This document shows positions 41,666 through 52,809 of a DNA stretch of 64,000 nt, piece after piece. Origin of the DNA: Aphelocoma coerulescens (taxonomy: Eukaryota; Chordata; Aves; Passeriformes; Corvidae); assembly GCF_041296385.1 (NCBI RefSeq), contig NW_027184083.1:310001-374000 (forward strand). Direction: 5' to 3'. The first letter of the stretch is position 1; each line of letters starts with the position of its first letter. Below the pieces are notes generated by a model. The model worked only from the letters and a program-made list of their open reading frames with translations, did not search any database and was not told the DNA's origin. The position numbers were made by a program, and so were the translations under genes.

Positions 41666-41980
41666 GAAATAGAGGGGCAAGAAGGGAAGAGATAAATGAA
41701 ACACTGTAGCTGACACAGGCTCAGATAAACAGCAAAGCTGTTAAGAGAAACTGGAACAGCAATTCACTGGAGTTCAGCAGCCTTTTCATTACAGTTATTA
41801 CTATTATTATCATTAGTGTTATATTTTACTTTATTTCAATTATTAAATTGTACTTATCTCAACCCAGGAGTTTTACTTTTTTTTTTCTGATTCTCCTCCA
41901 CATCCCACTGGGGAGGGAGGGGAGGGGGGAGTGAATGAGTGAGTTCATGGTACTCACTGTCTGGAGTTAAACCATGACAC
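41666..41980 (+). mobile_element. Probable truncated LTR (3' part)
   Basis: An ATTAAATTG signal near 41846 is followed by an LTR-like tail ending GAGTTAAACCATGACA at 41980. The 5' end merges with the CR1 break, and no duplication is identified. Confidence 0.4.
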
Positions 41981-43934
41981 AGTGTAAAACCCAGCTATGC
42001 ACAGCAGAGTCCCAGTGTGCCAGGTACAGTAAGTGATGCAGCTAGTTCTTAATGTGTCAGGGAGATGTACAGCATTAAACAGTGAGGAAGTTGGATAGAA
42101 CCAGTAGCAGCAACAAACTAAGCATATTTTTTTTTCCAGTTAGCACAGACTTCATCATGTCCATTGATTTTGGTTTACTTACCACACAAAGGAAATAACA
42201 ATGATTCATAACTACCAAGACATAACTAGGGTTTTAAGGCAATTCTACCATAAATCCAAAGCCATCATGTTATGTTTGTTGTAACTTCAAATTTTTCTAC
42301 CTTCTGCTCTGAATGCAAGATAATCCCTGCTTTTTCCAAACAACCAAATACCCTCTTCTTTGCTCTCTGCCATGAAACTGGTACAATCAAGACAGCAGGT
42401 ATTGATATCTCCTAAAGGAATTATGCAGTTCTCCCATCTAGCTCAATATCCTGAAATTCAAGAGCTTAAAAGTGCTTTCTGCCATGAGTAAATGGCCAGC
42501 TGGCTATAAGAAGAGAGTTTAATCACATCATGTGTTTCAGAGCTGCAGGCTGATGGCAGCCTCTTCACTGCTAAGGAGCTGCTAAGTAACACCAGCCCCA
42601 CCATGCCAGAATACAGCCTCTCTCAGCTCCCCCATCAATACCCAGCCTGAAAGTAAGAGTAGATTTTCAAAAAAGAAAGATTTTATGTGGTTTATTTTAA
42701 ATACTGGTTGTTGGACTAGAAATTTGGGAGAAAAAATAAATAGTAAAAGTGAGAGAATTGTATAAATTGATCTGAAAAGCAGTGTTTGACATATTAAATG
42801 ACACTGTGCTAAAAACGTCTTGAACAAGGCTAGCATATTTAATTTTTAAAGTGATGCTTTCAGGCATGCGTAGTTTAAGTCCAGAATGGAGGCCACTTTT
42901 TAAAATCAAGATTTTCAGGTTTTGCTTACAATTAAAAAACCCGCAAACAATCAACAGGTATCTTGGGTTTAAAGTCTCTAGTAAACCCTAGAACTATTTT
43001 TTTTTAAACTTCACTTAAAGAATATGTAAATGGTAATTTCAAAACTATTCACAAAATTCATGTCTAATTTTCAAGGTTATTTTGGCTATAAAAAGTTTGG
43101 GAGGCTCAAGTCACAAAACAGCTGTGCCTTTTTTAGCTATACACTTTCAGAACATGGAAGACTCAAGTTTGATTCCTTTTTCTGCCTGAATTATTTAACT
43201 ACTAGGCTGAAATGTGGCTTTATGCAGCCTCTGATCTGTGGAGCAGGGCATGAAGCAATTGCAAAATACGAAAACAAAACTTTGACATAAATATTTCTGT
43301 GCAGGCAAATATTATGTTTTTAGTGCTTCCCAGATCACATAGCTGACTCACTTCTGCCTATGTGCAGAAGAGCAACAATACACTTGAAGTCCTTGGATTC
43401 GGCTTGAGCCTTTTGAGTTTTACTATACTTCATTGGAAGGGGATGATCAGTAACACAAGGAGGTGATCTTGGCTCCTTTGTTGCCAATGTTCTTCTTTCT
43501 AACTGCAATTCATAGGTACCTGGGAGTTTCCACCTCGCTAGAAAGTGGTGTCATGGCCACATTAGAAAAGGCTATGGCTGCTTTGGGTCTCATTGACTAG
43601 ATGAAGTATCTCCAAGAGGTCTCCAGGACATTAATCTGAAATAGAACCAGGATGTAATCTCTGCTTCAGAGCAAGGCAAGAGGGAGAAAAGGAAAAGGGC
43701 AGGAATAAATAGGAAAAAGTGCTAACTGTCTGCATTTGCCTGGTAATGACCATCAGATGGGAGATGACCAAAATAATCTGGAGAGTTGTAAAATGAGTGG
43801 AAAGGCTTCATATGAAACCTCCTCTGTGCTAGTGAGGAATTATATGAATGTGGCTGAATTGGCAGTAAATTGTCTGTAGCATTTAGTGAGTGCTTAATTT
43901 CCAATCTCTTTGTTTTCTCACCTTAATTACATTA
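41981..43934. other. AT-rich non-coding sequence
   Basis: About 2 kb with no recognisable gene, LTR or LINE. Short reading frames look random. Confidence 0.5.
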
Positions 43935-44060
43935 AGGGAAACCTTTTTCTCCATGAGGATAATCAAACACTGGAAAACTTCTCCCAGGGAGGTTGTGTCA
44001 TATCTCCATCCTTGGAGATTTTTAAAATATGACTGAAGAAAGCTCTAAGCAGTCCAGTCT
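43935..44060 (+). mobile_element. Short CR1 3' fragment
   Basis: Contains the CR1-type string around AACACTGGAAAACTTCTCCC and the following AGGGAGGTTGTG segment. Neighbouring CR1 parts are absent. Confidence 0.5.
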
Positions 44061-44613
44061 GATCCCATAACTGATCCTGTTGTCCCAAACATGGGTTCAT
44101 TACCTGGTGTGCAATGCCAATTCACACACTGATAACAAAGTATTTCCATTTTTATTCTAGTTTGTGTAAAGTAGGGAGCTGAGTGGCAACCCACAAAAGG
44201 CTGACTCTCAGATCATCAAAACTTACACTATTTATACATTTTAAAAACAAAGGCATCAGCATTCATTAGTTACAAATTACACAGCTTTATCATTAATTAG
44301 TACTCAAACCCTAAGTTGCCAGTTATATCTCTCACTTCTCATGGTAATTAGTCTGCATGTGCAGTTCTTTCCTCCATTTGAGTTGGGGGTCCATTTTGAG
44401 TAGGTGGTCAATTGGTCAGTGGTTGTGATCTCCCCTGATGGAATTGCCTTTCCTCCAGTTACTGCTCAGTCCACCTGACTTCAATCAGTGGCTCTCATCC
44501 AGACAAGCCATTCATTTTAGAATTGTCTTCACTTTTCCTGAAAACAAAAGATTAGCCAAGCCTATAAGTTTCACAATGTAGTTGCTTAATCATAACTGTC
44601 TAGCTATAGGAAC
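44061..44613 (-). other. Unassigned sequence, possibly an LTR fragment
   Basis: Minus-strand AATAAAAATGG near 44150 and a TATAAATAG-like box near 44230 suggest an LTR, but I cannot define ends or duplications. Confidence 0.3.
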
Positions 44614-45053
44614 TGATGCTGTAAGAGGCCACCTAAAATAGAGACTAGACAGGAGTGAGGGAATAAAAGTAGGTATTTATTTGAAAGGCCTTCAAAGGTA
44701 CACCCTGGGGAGCCAGAGGCTATTGCCAAGATGGACCCCAAGATGGACGACAGGTCACAAGTTCTTCACACTTTTATAGGTTTGGTTCATTTGCCTAGCA
44801 GGGTTAATTCTCCAATTAAAGCTTCAGTTTAATGATGTCATTTCCCCTCAGCTTGCCCCCCCCTTTAGAGGCTTTTGGTTTATACTTTTTGGGCCTAGGA
44901 CAGTCTGAGTGCCCTTGGAGAGCAGGCCTGGAGAGGCTTTGTTATGTCTACCTAGCATGAGAGAGCAGAAATTAACAGGCTACAAGAAACTTCAGAGTTG
45001 TACACCAGGCAGTAGAGGATTTGAAAAATATAAAAGTAAAACCTAAGACATCA
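44614..45053 (-). mobile_element. 3' LTR of Gamma-3 (440 bp, LTR family E)
   Basis: Minus strand TGATGTCTTAGG... to ...CTTACAGCATCA, related to 19017-19454. A perfect-looking polypurine tract abuts it on the pol side (45054-45064), identifying it as a 3' LTR. The left flank GAAC has no visible partner, because the 5' half of this provirus is missing. Confidence 0.88.
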
Positions 45054-45064
45054 TTCCCCCCCTG
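45054..45064 (-). other. Polypurine tract of Gamma-3
   Basis: The minus strand reads AGGGGGGGAA directly before TGATG, typical of gammaretroviruses. Confidence 0.85.
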
Positions 45065-45482
45065 CAGAGGCTTGGCAAGGCCTCTACCTTGTCGAGACTC
45101 TATTCTAAATATTCTAAATATCTACTAATAATATGTGTCTAACAGCAGTATATATCTAACGATACTATATAGCTATAAACAAGAATTATAATTACAGTCA
45201 TTATAAAAAATCTGTAATCCAGGGTCAGTTTGGTAACCATGAAACCAGGGTGTGGAAGATACAATCAGCTTTGAATGTTATCCAGTGTAAGATCTAAGTT
45301 AGTTCTCAAATTGTAAAAAAAATTTGTTGATCTTTCCACTTCAGTTCACATGTCAATTGTTAGTTTTGTATCCAAATGAATGTCCTTGGATATACTTTGG
45401 ACTAGAGTTGTATGTAAATTTTGGTTCCAAACCCGAGTCAGGGTTACCAACTGTGTAAATAATAAGCACAGGAAAAAATCCT
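45065..45482 (-). pseudogene. Env-deleted region of Gamma-3
   Basis: Only ~420 bp separate the end of pol from the polypurine tract, far less than an env gene. A short hydrophobic minus-strand stretch near 45160-45230 could be a residue of a transmembrane tail, but there is no usable frame. Confidence 0.45.
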
Positions 45483-46529
45483 TTAAACTACATCATCTTC
45501 ATTTGTATCAGTCTCTGTTTTCTCAGTTATTTCAGGAGCAGAAGCCTTCTTAACTCTGGAGTAGTGAATCCAGGGTCCTTTGTCAGCAACTTTGACTGCG
45601 GTGAGGGTGGTCAGCAAAATCTGGAACGGTCCTCTCCACTTGGCCTGCAGAGGATCACTGTCCCACCACTTGACATAGACCCAGTCTCCAGGCTGGAAGG
45701 GACATGCAGGAGTGTCCAGTCCTATGGGTCTGGATAACACGACATAATTCTGGAGCTTCTGCAAAGTAGAACCTAAAGCCATTAGATATCTCTGTAAATC
45801 AAGTTTTGCCCTCATGTGAATTTCACCTGGAACATGTGGAATTTGATATGGCCTGCCATACAATATTTCATAGAGACTGATGGTATCCCTCCACCTTGGT
45901 TGTATATGGATCCTCAGCAAAGCTATAGGCAAGGCCTGAACCCATGTCATGGATGTCTCTTGACAGATTTTGCTAATTTGTGCCTTAAGGGTCTCATTCA
46001 TGCGTTCCACTTTACCGCTTGCTTGGGGTCTGTAAGGTGTGTGCAGATCCCAAGCAATTCCCAAAATTCGGCTAACTTCTTGAATCACATTTGCAGAAAA
46101 ATGTGGTCCCCTATCAGAGGACATACCCTAAGGAACCCCAAACCTTGGTATTATATGATTAAGCAAAGCTTTCACCACCTCCTTGGCTGTGTTACTGCAA
46201 CAGGGGTAAGCTTCAGGCCATCCACTGAAGGTTTCAACCAACACCAGTATGTACCTGTATCCTTCTTTGCGTGGTAACTCAGCAAAGTCTATTTGCCAGT
46301 AATCTCCACGAAGACCCCCTGCCTTTGTTACTCCTAACACAACTCTTTTCCTCATATCAGGATTGTTTTTACAGCAGATTTCACACCTGCTCACTACTGA
46401 TTGTACAATATCTACCATTCCCTTTCCTATTACTACCTTCTTTAGATGTTTCAGAAGATTTTCAACCCCGAAATGCGTGCTTTCATGTTCTCTTTGAGCT
46501 AGCTCTCGAAGAATTAGAGGTGGGACCAC
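45483..46529 (-). pseudogene. pol: Gammaretrovirus-like integrase
   Basis: The N-terminal part (46529-46128) has HFGVENLL plus CEICCKN (zinc motif) and WQIDFAEL (first catalytic Asp). The C-terminal part (46124-45483) has the SSDRGPHFS second Asp, the KVERMNETLK catalytic Glu, and a C-terminal domain with GDWVYVKWW and KWRGPFQILL strings typical of gammaretroviruses. A stop at about 46128 lies between the two parts. All catalytic residues are otherwise visible. Confidence 0.92.
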
Positions 46530-46960
46530 AACGTTTTTTTGATGTTGGGGAGGGGGATGCTGACCATAGAAAGAGAAAGACTTATGTTAGTTAGTCACGT
46601 GCATATTAATCTGTAACCAATCGCTTGCTATTAAAGGCCGCGTGAACAGTAGCTGTAACCCAATAGTACGGAGCTTGCTTATGCATGCTTGGAGAATTAG
46701 GGTATAACTATGGGTCTGACAATAGAATAAACGGAGTTCCATCATATCTCTATGAGAAGCATGGTTCATCCCGGCAGATCTCTGGCTATTCTGGGTTGTT
46801 CCTGCATAACCTGTCATTTGTTTACCATTTCTCATGAAGCTGCTCCCGTCTGTAAACAGCTCCCAGTCTGGATTTTCTAGGGGCACGTCCTTCAGGTCTG
46901 GTCTGCTGGAATAAACCTCCTCGATTGTCTGCAGTCATGCTCAGGCACATCATCAGTTAA
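46530..46960 (-). pseudogene. pol: Gammaretrovirus-like RNase H, partial
   Basis: ELFTDGSSFM with the first catalytic Asp is readable at about 46860-46830 on the minus strand. The rest of the domain is shifted and partly deleted before integrase. Confidence 0.8.
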
Positions 46961-48437
46961 GGTAGAGGACAGAAACATGGCAGGGTTAACAACAGAAGTT
47001 GTTTTCAGGGTAACATCATCCTGTTCTAACAGCAGTGACTGATATTTAAGCATTCGGTTGCCGGACAGCTAATGTCCTCCTTTCTGTTCGAGTACTGCTG
47101 CTACTGCATGTGGCACATACACTACAATGTGTTGTCCATGGGTGAGTTTCTGGACCTCTTGAATCAGGATGACAGTAGCCACCACGGCTTTCAAACACCC
47201 AGGCCACCCTTGGCTAACATTGTCTAGCTCTTTGGAAAAGTAGGCCACAGCCCTCTGTTGGCTTCCGAGGTACTGTGCTAATACACCCAGTGCCACATTC
47301 AGTCTCTCATGTGTAAAAAGTTCAAAAGGCTTAGTCAAGTCTGGTAAGCCCAGTGCTGGAGCTGACGTTAGAGAGTGTTTCAGCTGTTTAAATGCAGCCC
47401 TTGTGCTTTCAGTCCAAATTATAATGCCATTTTCAGCTGCTTTTATTGCTCCATACAAGGGTTTCACCAACAACCCATAATTTGCTATCCACAAACGACA
47501 CCAACATTCCCAGAAAGGCTTGCATCTCTCTAATGGAGTGGGGCTCTGGAAGCTGGCAGATGGCTTCTTTCCGTTCCTTGCTGAGCTGTCAGTGTCCACG
47601 GAAGATCTCAAGACCCAAATAAACTACTGCTTCCTTGGCGATCTGTGCCTTCTCTTTGGAAACTCTGTACCCACTCTGTCCCAAAAAGTTTAACAAGCTT
47701 ATAGTGAATTGGATGCAGTCATCTCTGGTCTTAGCTGCAATCAAGATGTCATCAACATACTGAAGGATAACCCCTCCTGGCTCTTGTCTCCTCCAATCTT
47801 CTAATTCCTTTGCTAGCTGGTTTCCAAATATTGTCGGGCTATTCTTGAAACCCTGGGGTAAGACTGTCCAAGTAAGTTGACTTTTCCTTCCTATTTCAGG
47901 GTTTTCCCACTCAAAAGCAAAAAGCTCCTGGCTGTTTTTATGCACAGGAATGCAGAAAAAGGCATCTTTCAGGTCCACAACAGTAAACCACCCTAATTTA
48001 TCTGTCAGTGTGGTCAAAAGTGTGTATGGATTGCTACCACTGGGTGTATGTCCTCTGTAATTTTGTTAATTGCTCTCAAATCTTGGACTAACCGATAACT
48101 CTTTGCATCAGCTTTCTTCACTGAAAGGATTGGCGTGTTATACTTGGACTCACATTGCACTAATAACCCCTGGCGGAGGAATTTTTCAATTATAGGTGCC
48201 AGTCCTTTGCAACTCTCTAATTTTAAAGGATATTGTTTTTGCCTTACCGGTGTAGCTCCTGGTTTGAGTGCAATGCTCACTGATTCTGCCTGTTTGGATC
48301 TTCCTGGAACATCACTGGCCCACACAATTGGATTGACAGCATTTTCGACTTCAATGGGGATTTTGCCACAGCTGTCCTGTATAAAAAGTGCAGCAACTCG
48401 ACAAATTTAGTTTCTGGAAGTTAGTTTCACTACTCGT
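46961..48437 (-). pseudogene. pol: Gammaretrovirus-like reverse transcriptase and protease end, copy Gamma-3
   Basis: The minus strand runs from the protease/RT junction (48325, NTPILSVKKAD) through the palm (FTVVDLKDAFFCIPV, QYVDDILIAAKT at about 47750) to the connection (47611-47069). YVDD and the upstream Asp are present. Frame changes at about 48017 and 47600, plus a stop near 47068, break it. 48051-48432 is a close paralogue of 1-378. The sequence stops at LTR D copy 3 (48438); gag and the 5' LTR are missing. Confidence 0.92.
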
Positions 48438-49810
48438 TGTAGTGGTTTGGTCCAAAATACTCATTACTGTTTACCTTCTGTGAGATAAGAATGAGGAGAA
48501 AAGCAAAGCAGGCACAAAACTTAAAAGAATATAAAGAAGTTTATTAACAGACCTAAAAGAGGGGAAAAAAAAATTTAAAAAAATCATACCACACCTTCAG
48601 AACTCTTATCCTCCCCCCACCTTTCTCCCTTCTCCCACTGACAATGTAAAAAGACAACCCTCAAGATGTTCAGTCTGTTTACCACTTCCATAATCACCTT
48701 GTTCAGTTCATTTAGGAAGAGGAGTCTCTCTTGCTCATACTATGGAGATATTATCACAACGAGACAGCCGCCCAGGTTGGTTCTCTGCTCGCATCATGTG
48801 GGAGTCCCTTTCCTTGACTGGCAGCTTTTCACACAACTGCTGTCAAGGGTCCAATCTTGAGCTACTGGGGTACAATTTTAAGGTTGAGCCATTCAGAAAC
48901 AAAAGTTCTCTTCACCCATCTCTGGGAGCATTTTCATCTCTGAGAATAGAGGCTCTCCCCCTTCCCAGGGAGAAAAAGGGTCCTCATCATCTTCATCTCT
49001 AGGACTATCTCTGGGAGCATCTCTCGGAACTGAGGTCTTCTCCTTCCAATTTGGAGCAATAGTCCTCATCACTTCCATCTCTCCCTGTTCAAACTTCTCA
49101 TCAAATTACAGCTGCTTCAGCATTTGCTTATTCCAGCACAGGTGCTGTTGCTCACAAGTACAGTTTGAACGCTCCACTCCCCATGCTTTCACGAAATTAC
49201 AACGGGTACTCTGATATATCATAGTCTATCACCACCATAGCTTTACAACAGAATTTCAGCTTTACGCATCTCCTCTTTCTCCTCCCTCAGGTTTTCAGCT
49301 CTTCACAGCACTAAAAGGGTTAATCTCACCCAGGCCTTGCAGCCGGAATTTCACTTATCACTGTTGGTCACATGATCTTTGCCAGGCAGTGAGCAGCTTT
49401 CAGCTGAATTCTTTGGCCACACTGGAGAGGGGGAGAGAAACCAGGCCGCTCCGTCTGCACGTAGCAGGACTGTGGGGGGAAGGCGTGGGTGGAACAGGGC
49501 TGCATGGCTCCAGGATGGCTGTGGCCTGGCCCAAGCAGGTCCCGGCAGGTCCCAGCAGGGCCCAGCAGGGCCACTGGGCCCTGCACAGGCCAGTTACCAG
49601 TCCTCTGTCTGGAAGCAAGGGAGAGGGCGCTTCCCAGAGTTTGTCCATTCTTAAATGTGGACCACAGAGGCGGTCAAAATTCTAAGTGGCTTAAAAAATT
49701 GTCCATATTCAAACTAGCCAGGTGATAAGTTCTGACAGGTCATAGAGGAAGCTGTAAGCACCTCTTTGCAAGAAAATCACTTCTGGGACTATGCTTGTTA
49801 ACCCATGACA
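48438..49810 (-). mobile_element. LTR family D, copy 3 (1373 bp), no matching duplication
   Basis: Minus-strand LTR TGTCATGGGTTAAC... to ...CCAAACCACTACA. The left flank CTCGT and right flank CCTCC differ. Left is Gamma-3 pol and right is ERVL-B integrase, so the two sides belong to different elements. This is a recombination junction rather than a simple solo LTR. Confidence 0.9.
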
Positions 49811-51739
49811 CCTCCCTGTACTTGTACTTGGACCATCACCCAATATACCACAGGGGCTTCATCCGCTTGGCCTGCTTGATCGCAGCGCATGTCTCACAAT
49901 CATGGATAACCTGGGAGATACTGTCCATGGTTAGATCCACCCCTCGGTCTTGTGCCCACTTATAGGTGGCATCTCTGCCCTGATGGCCTGAGGCATCATG
50001 GGCCCATCGAGCTAAGAACAACTCTCCTTTATGTTGCCAATCCAAGTCTATCTGGGACACCTCTATTTTCGCACCCTGATCTACCTGCTTGTTATGATAT
50101 TCTTCATTAGCCCGGCTCTTGGGGACGTGAGCATCTACATGACGGACTTTCAGGGGTAGCTTCTCTACCCAAGTGTCAATGCCTTTCCACTTATCAGCAG
50201 CCTAGACTGGTTTTCCTCTGCGCTGCTAGTCTGCTTTCTTCCACCTTTCTAGCCAATCTCACAGAGCATTGGTTACCATCCATGAGTCAGTGTAGAGGTA
50301 GAGCTTTGGCCACTTCTCTCTTTCAGCTATGTCCAGAGATAATTGAACAGCTTTGAGTTCAGCAAATTGGCTCAATCCACCTTCTCCTTCAGTAGCCTGC
50401 GCAACTTGTCGTGTGGGGCTCTATACAGCAGCTTTCTATTTCCGGCTAGCACCTACAATTTGGCAGGAACCATCAGTGAAGAGGGCGTATTGTCTTTCAT
50501 TCTCCGGTAGCTCGTTATACGGTGGGGCTTCCTCAGCACGTGTCACCTGCTCCTCTTCTTCTTCAGAAGATAACCCAAAAGTCTCACCTTCAGGCCAGTT
50601 TGACATTATTTCCAGAATCCCAGGGCAACTTGGGTTTCCAATTCGGGCGCACTGCATGATGAGGGTGATCCATTTGCTCTAAGTAGCGTTGGTGGCGTGA
50701 TGTTTGGAAGGAACCTTTACCCTGAACATCCAACCCAGCACTGGTAGTCGGGGTGCCAGGAGGAGTTGTGCCTCTGTACCAATTACTTCTGAGGCAGCTT
50801 GGACTCCTTCATAAGCTGCCAAGATTTCCTTCTCTGTGGGAGTGTAGTTGGCTTCAGACCCTCTATAGCTTCGGCTCCAAAATCCCAGTGGTCGGCCCTG
50901 AGTCTCACCAGGCACCTTCTGCCAGAGGCTCCAGGACAGACCATTGTTCCCAGCTGCAGAATAGAGCACGTTCATCACCTCTGGTCCTGTCCTGACTGGG
51001 CCCAGGGCTACTGGGTGAGCGACTTCTTGCTTAATCATGGCAAAGGCTTGTTGTTGTTCTGGGCCCCAATGGAAATTGTTCTTCTTGCGGGTAACCAGGT
51101 AGAGAAGGCTCACGATCTGGCTACACTCGGGAATTTGCATTCTCTAGAAACCTATGGCGCCTAGGAAAGCTTCTGTTTCCTTCTTGTTGGTCGGTGGAGA
51201 CATCGCAGGGATCTTATTGATGATCTCAATGGGAATCTGACGTCGTCCATCTTGCCACTTTACTCCCAGGAACTGGATCTTTCGGGCAGGTCCCTTGACT
51301 TTGCTCTTCTTGATGGCGAAACCAGCTTCCAGGAGAATTTGGATGATTTTCTCCCCTTTCTCAAATACCTCCAATGCCGTGTTCCCCCACACAGTGATGT
51401 TGTCAATGTACTGCAGAGGTTCTGGGGCCTCACCCTCTTCCAGTGCAGCCTGGATCAGTCCATGGCAGATGGTGGGACTGTGCTTCCACCCCTGGGGCAG
51501 TCGGTTCCAGGTATACTGCATGCCCCTCTAGGTGAAGGCAAACTGAGGCCTGCACTCTGCTGCCAGAGGAATGGAGAAAAATGCATAAGCAAGGTCAGTA
51601 GTGGCATACCACTTCACTGCTTTGGACTCCAGCTCATATTGGAACTCCAACGTGTCTGGCACAGCAGCACTCAATGGTGGAGTCACTTCATTCAAGGCAC
51701 GATAGTCCACAGTCAATCTCCATTCCCCATCAGACTTGC
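49811..51739 (-). pseudogene. pol: ERVL-B pol, 3' part: RT to integrase N-terminus
   Basis: Colinear with ERVL-A pol and clearly the same subfamily. It contains the RT palm with the YIDD box changed to YIDN (QYIDNITVWGN, about 51409), RNase H LFTDGSC (about 50487), and the integrase N-terminal zinc region (HDASGHQ, CETC at about 49890). Multiple stops and small deletions occur (near 51142, 51526, 50680, 50435, 50090). The rest of integrase and the 3' LTR are lost at 49810. The upstream part resumes at 59021 beyond ERVL-A. Confidence 0.92.
51735..51739. repeat. Target-site duplication CTTGC (left) of ERVL-A
   Basis: Exact repeat of 59016-59020. Joining the flanks restores ERVL-B pol. Confidence 0.95.
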
Positions 51740-51887
51740 TGTCTCGGTTTGAAAGACAGGTGTCTGCTAAGGAAGGCAGAAGCCTCCCTTGGAGTGGCAG
51801 ATATAACCCCTTTCCCTCTGAGTTATTATAATTTTGAAATCAAGGGTCTTTAGGCAAAGATGTGGGAAAATAGGAATAACAGTTCTT

Positions 51888-51918
<31 letters not shown>

Positions 51919-52673
51919 ACTAGTCAAACAAAACAACAACAACTATGGCAGTAACAGCAAACACAAACCCAGTCCCAGCCTTCTCGGCTGTCAGGCTATT
52001 TCCCCTCGGGTGCAGTTCCGCTTGCAGCCGACAGGGATCGCTGGCGGCTCCCGGTGAGCAGGGCAGGTGCGATGGTTCCCCCGCGGCTGCAGGGGGCGCT
52101 CCGGAGCGAGCTCGGGGAACACGCGGCTGCTCTGGCGCCCTGGGATCCCGGGGAAGGGTGGAACAAAGGAGCTTCACAAACCGGTGGGCAGCTGGTCCCG
52201 GTTCCCGGAAACAGCAGGCTGGACTGGTAGGCTGGAGCGGCAGGCACAAACACAAATCCCGGGTGGCAGACGAGATGTATCCAAAAGGGGAACCCCCCGG
52301 GGCTCCAGGCAGGCAGGGCAAGCACGGCTACAGCGTAGCGAAGGCTCGAAGCAGCAGCGGGGTGGGCGGCCACAGCCCCAGCCTCCAGCAGGGCAGGGAA
52401 AGCAGCCCTGGGATCCCCGGTGTTGTTCCCAGCAGAAAGGAAAGACGCCGAAAACGGGAACCAGCAGCTCCTCTCTCCGCGGCTTCTCCCTCCAGACGCT
52501 GAGAGCGAACTGAACTGCCCGCCAGGTGAAAACAAAAGCCTGGCCGGGCCCTTTTGTCTTTTCTTAAGTATGGCTATCTCCTCTCAAGTATGGCCATTTA
52601 TCTCCTAGCAACATGCTATGGGAAAAAATTCCTTTAACAGAAAAAAAACTAGGACTAAACTAAAACCCCAACA
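51740..52673 (-). mobile_element. 3' LTR of ERVL-A (934 bp)
   Basis: Minus strand TGTTGGGGTTTTAG... to ...CAAACCGAGACA. It has the same length as, and no difference by eye from, the 5' LTR 58082-59015, including the (TA)n run at about 51892-51918. The GC-rich middle (52000-52510) yields long overlapping frames on both strands that are identical in the two LTRs and are not genes. The adjoining minus-strand tract ending TCGGGGTGGATAA (52674-52690) is the likely polypurine primer. Confidence 0.96.
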
Positions 52674-52690
52674 TTATCCACCCCGAATTT

Positions 52691-52809
52691 TTTTCCATAC
52701 TAACATGTTACATGAAACTTAACTTTTTAACCATATAAATACAAGCATCACCTAAGTTATATACATATGTACATGCTGATACTGATACAAGTACAGAGCC
52801 ATGGGTAGT
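52691..52809 (-). other. Short 3' untranslated region of ERVL-A; no env
   Basis: About 120 bp of AT-rich sequence between pol and the polypurine tract. No env or separate dUTPase frame is present. Confidence 0.75.

Noticed and set aside
44061..44613. Additional LTR next to the Gamma-3 3' LTR
   Set aside because: A plausible polyadenylation signal and TATA-like box are present, but no ends or second copy were found.
19013..44613. 19017-19454 and 44614-45053 as the two LTRs of a single provirus
   Set aside because: Outer flanks (CTGC and GAAC) do not match, the RT-containing copies overlap rather than complement, and 25 kb of CR1 and host-like DNA lies between them.
51920..52608. Overlapping 130-185 residue frames on both strands, repeated exactly at 58262-58950
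   Set aside because: They lie in the GC-rich LTR of ERVL-A and are identical only because the two LTRs are identical. Similar but different frames occur in the related LTRs at 26764-27412 and 62990-63746, so they are not conserved proteins.
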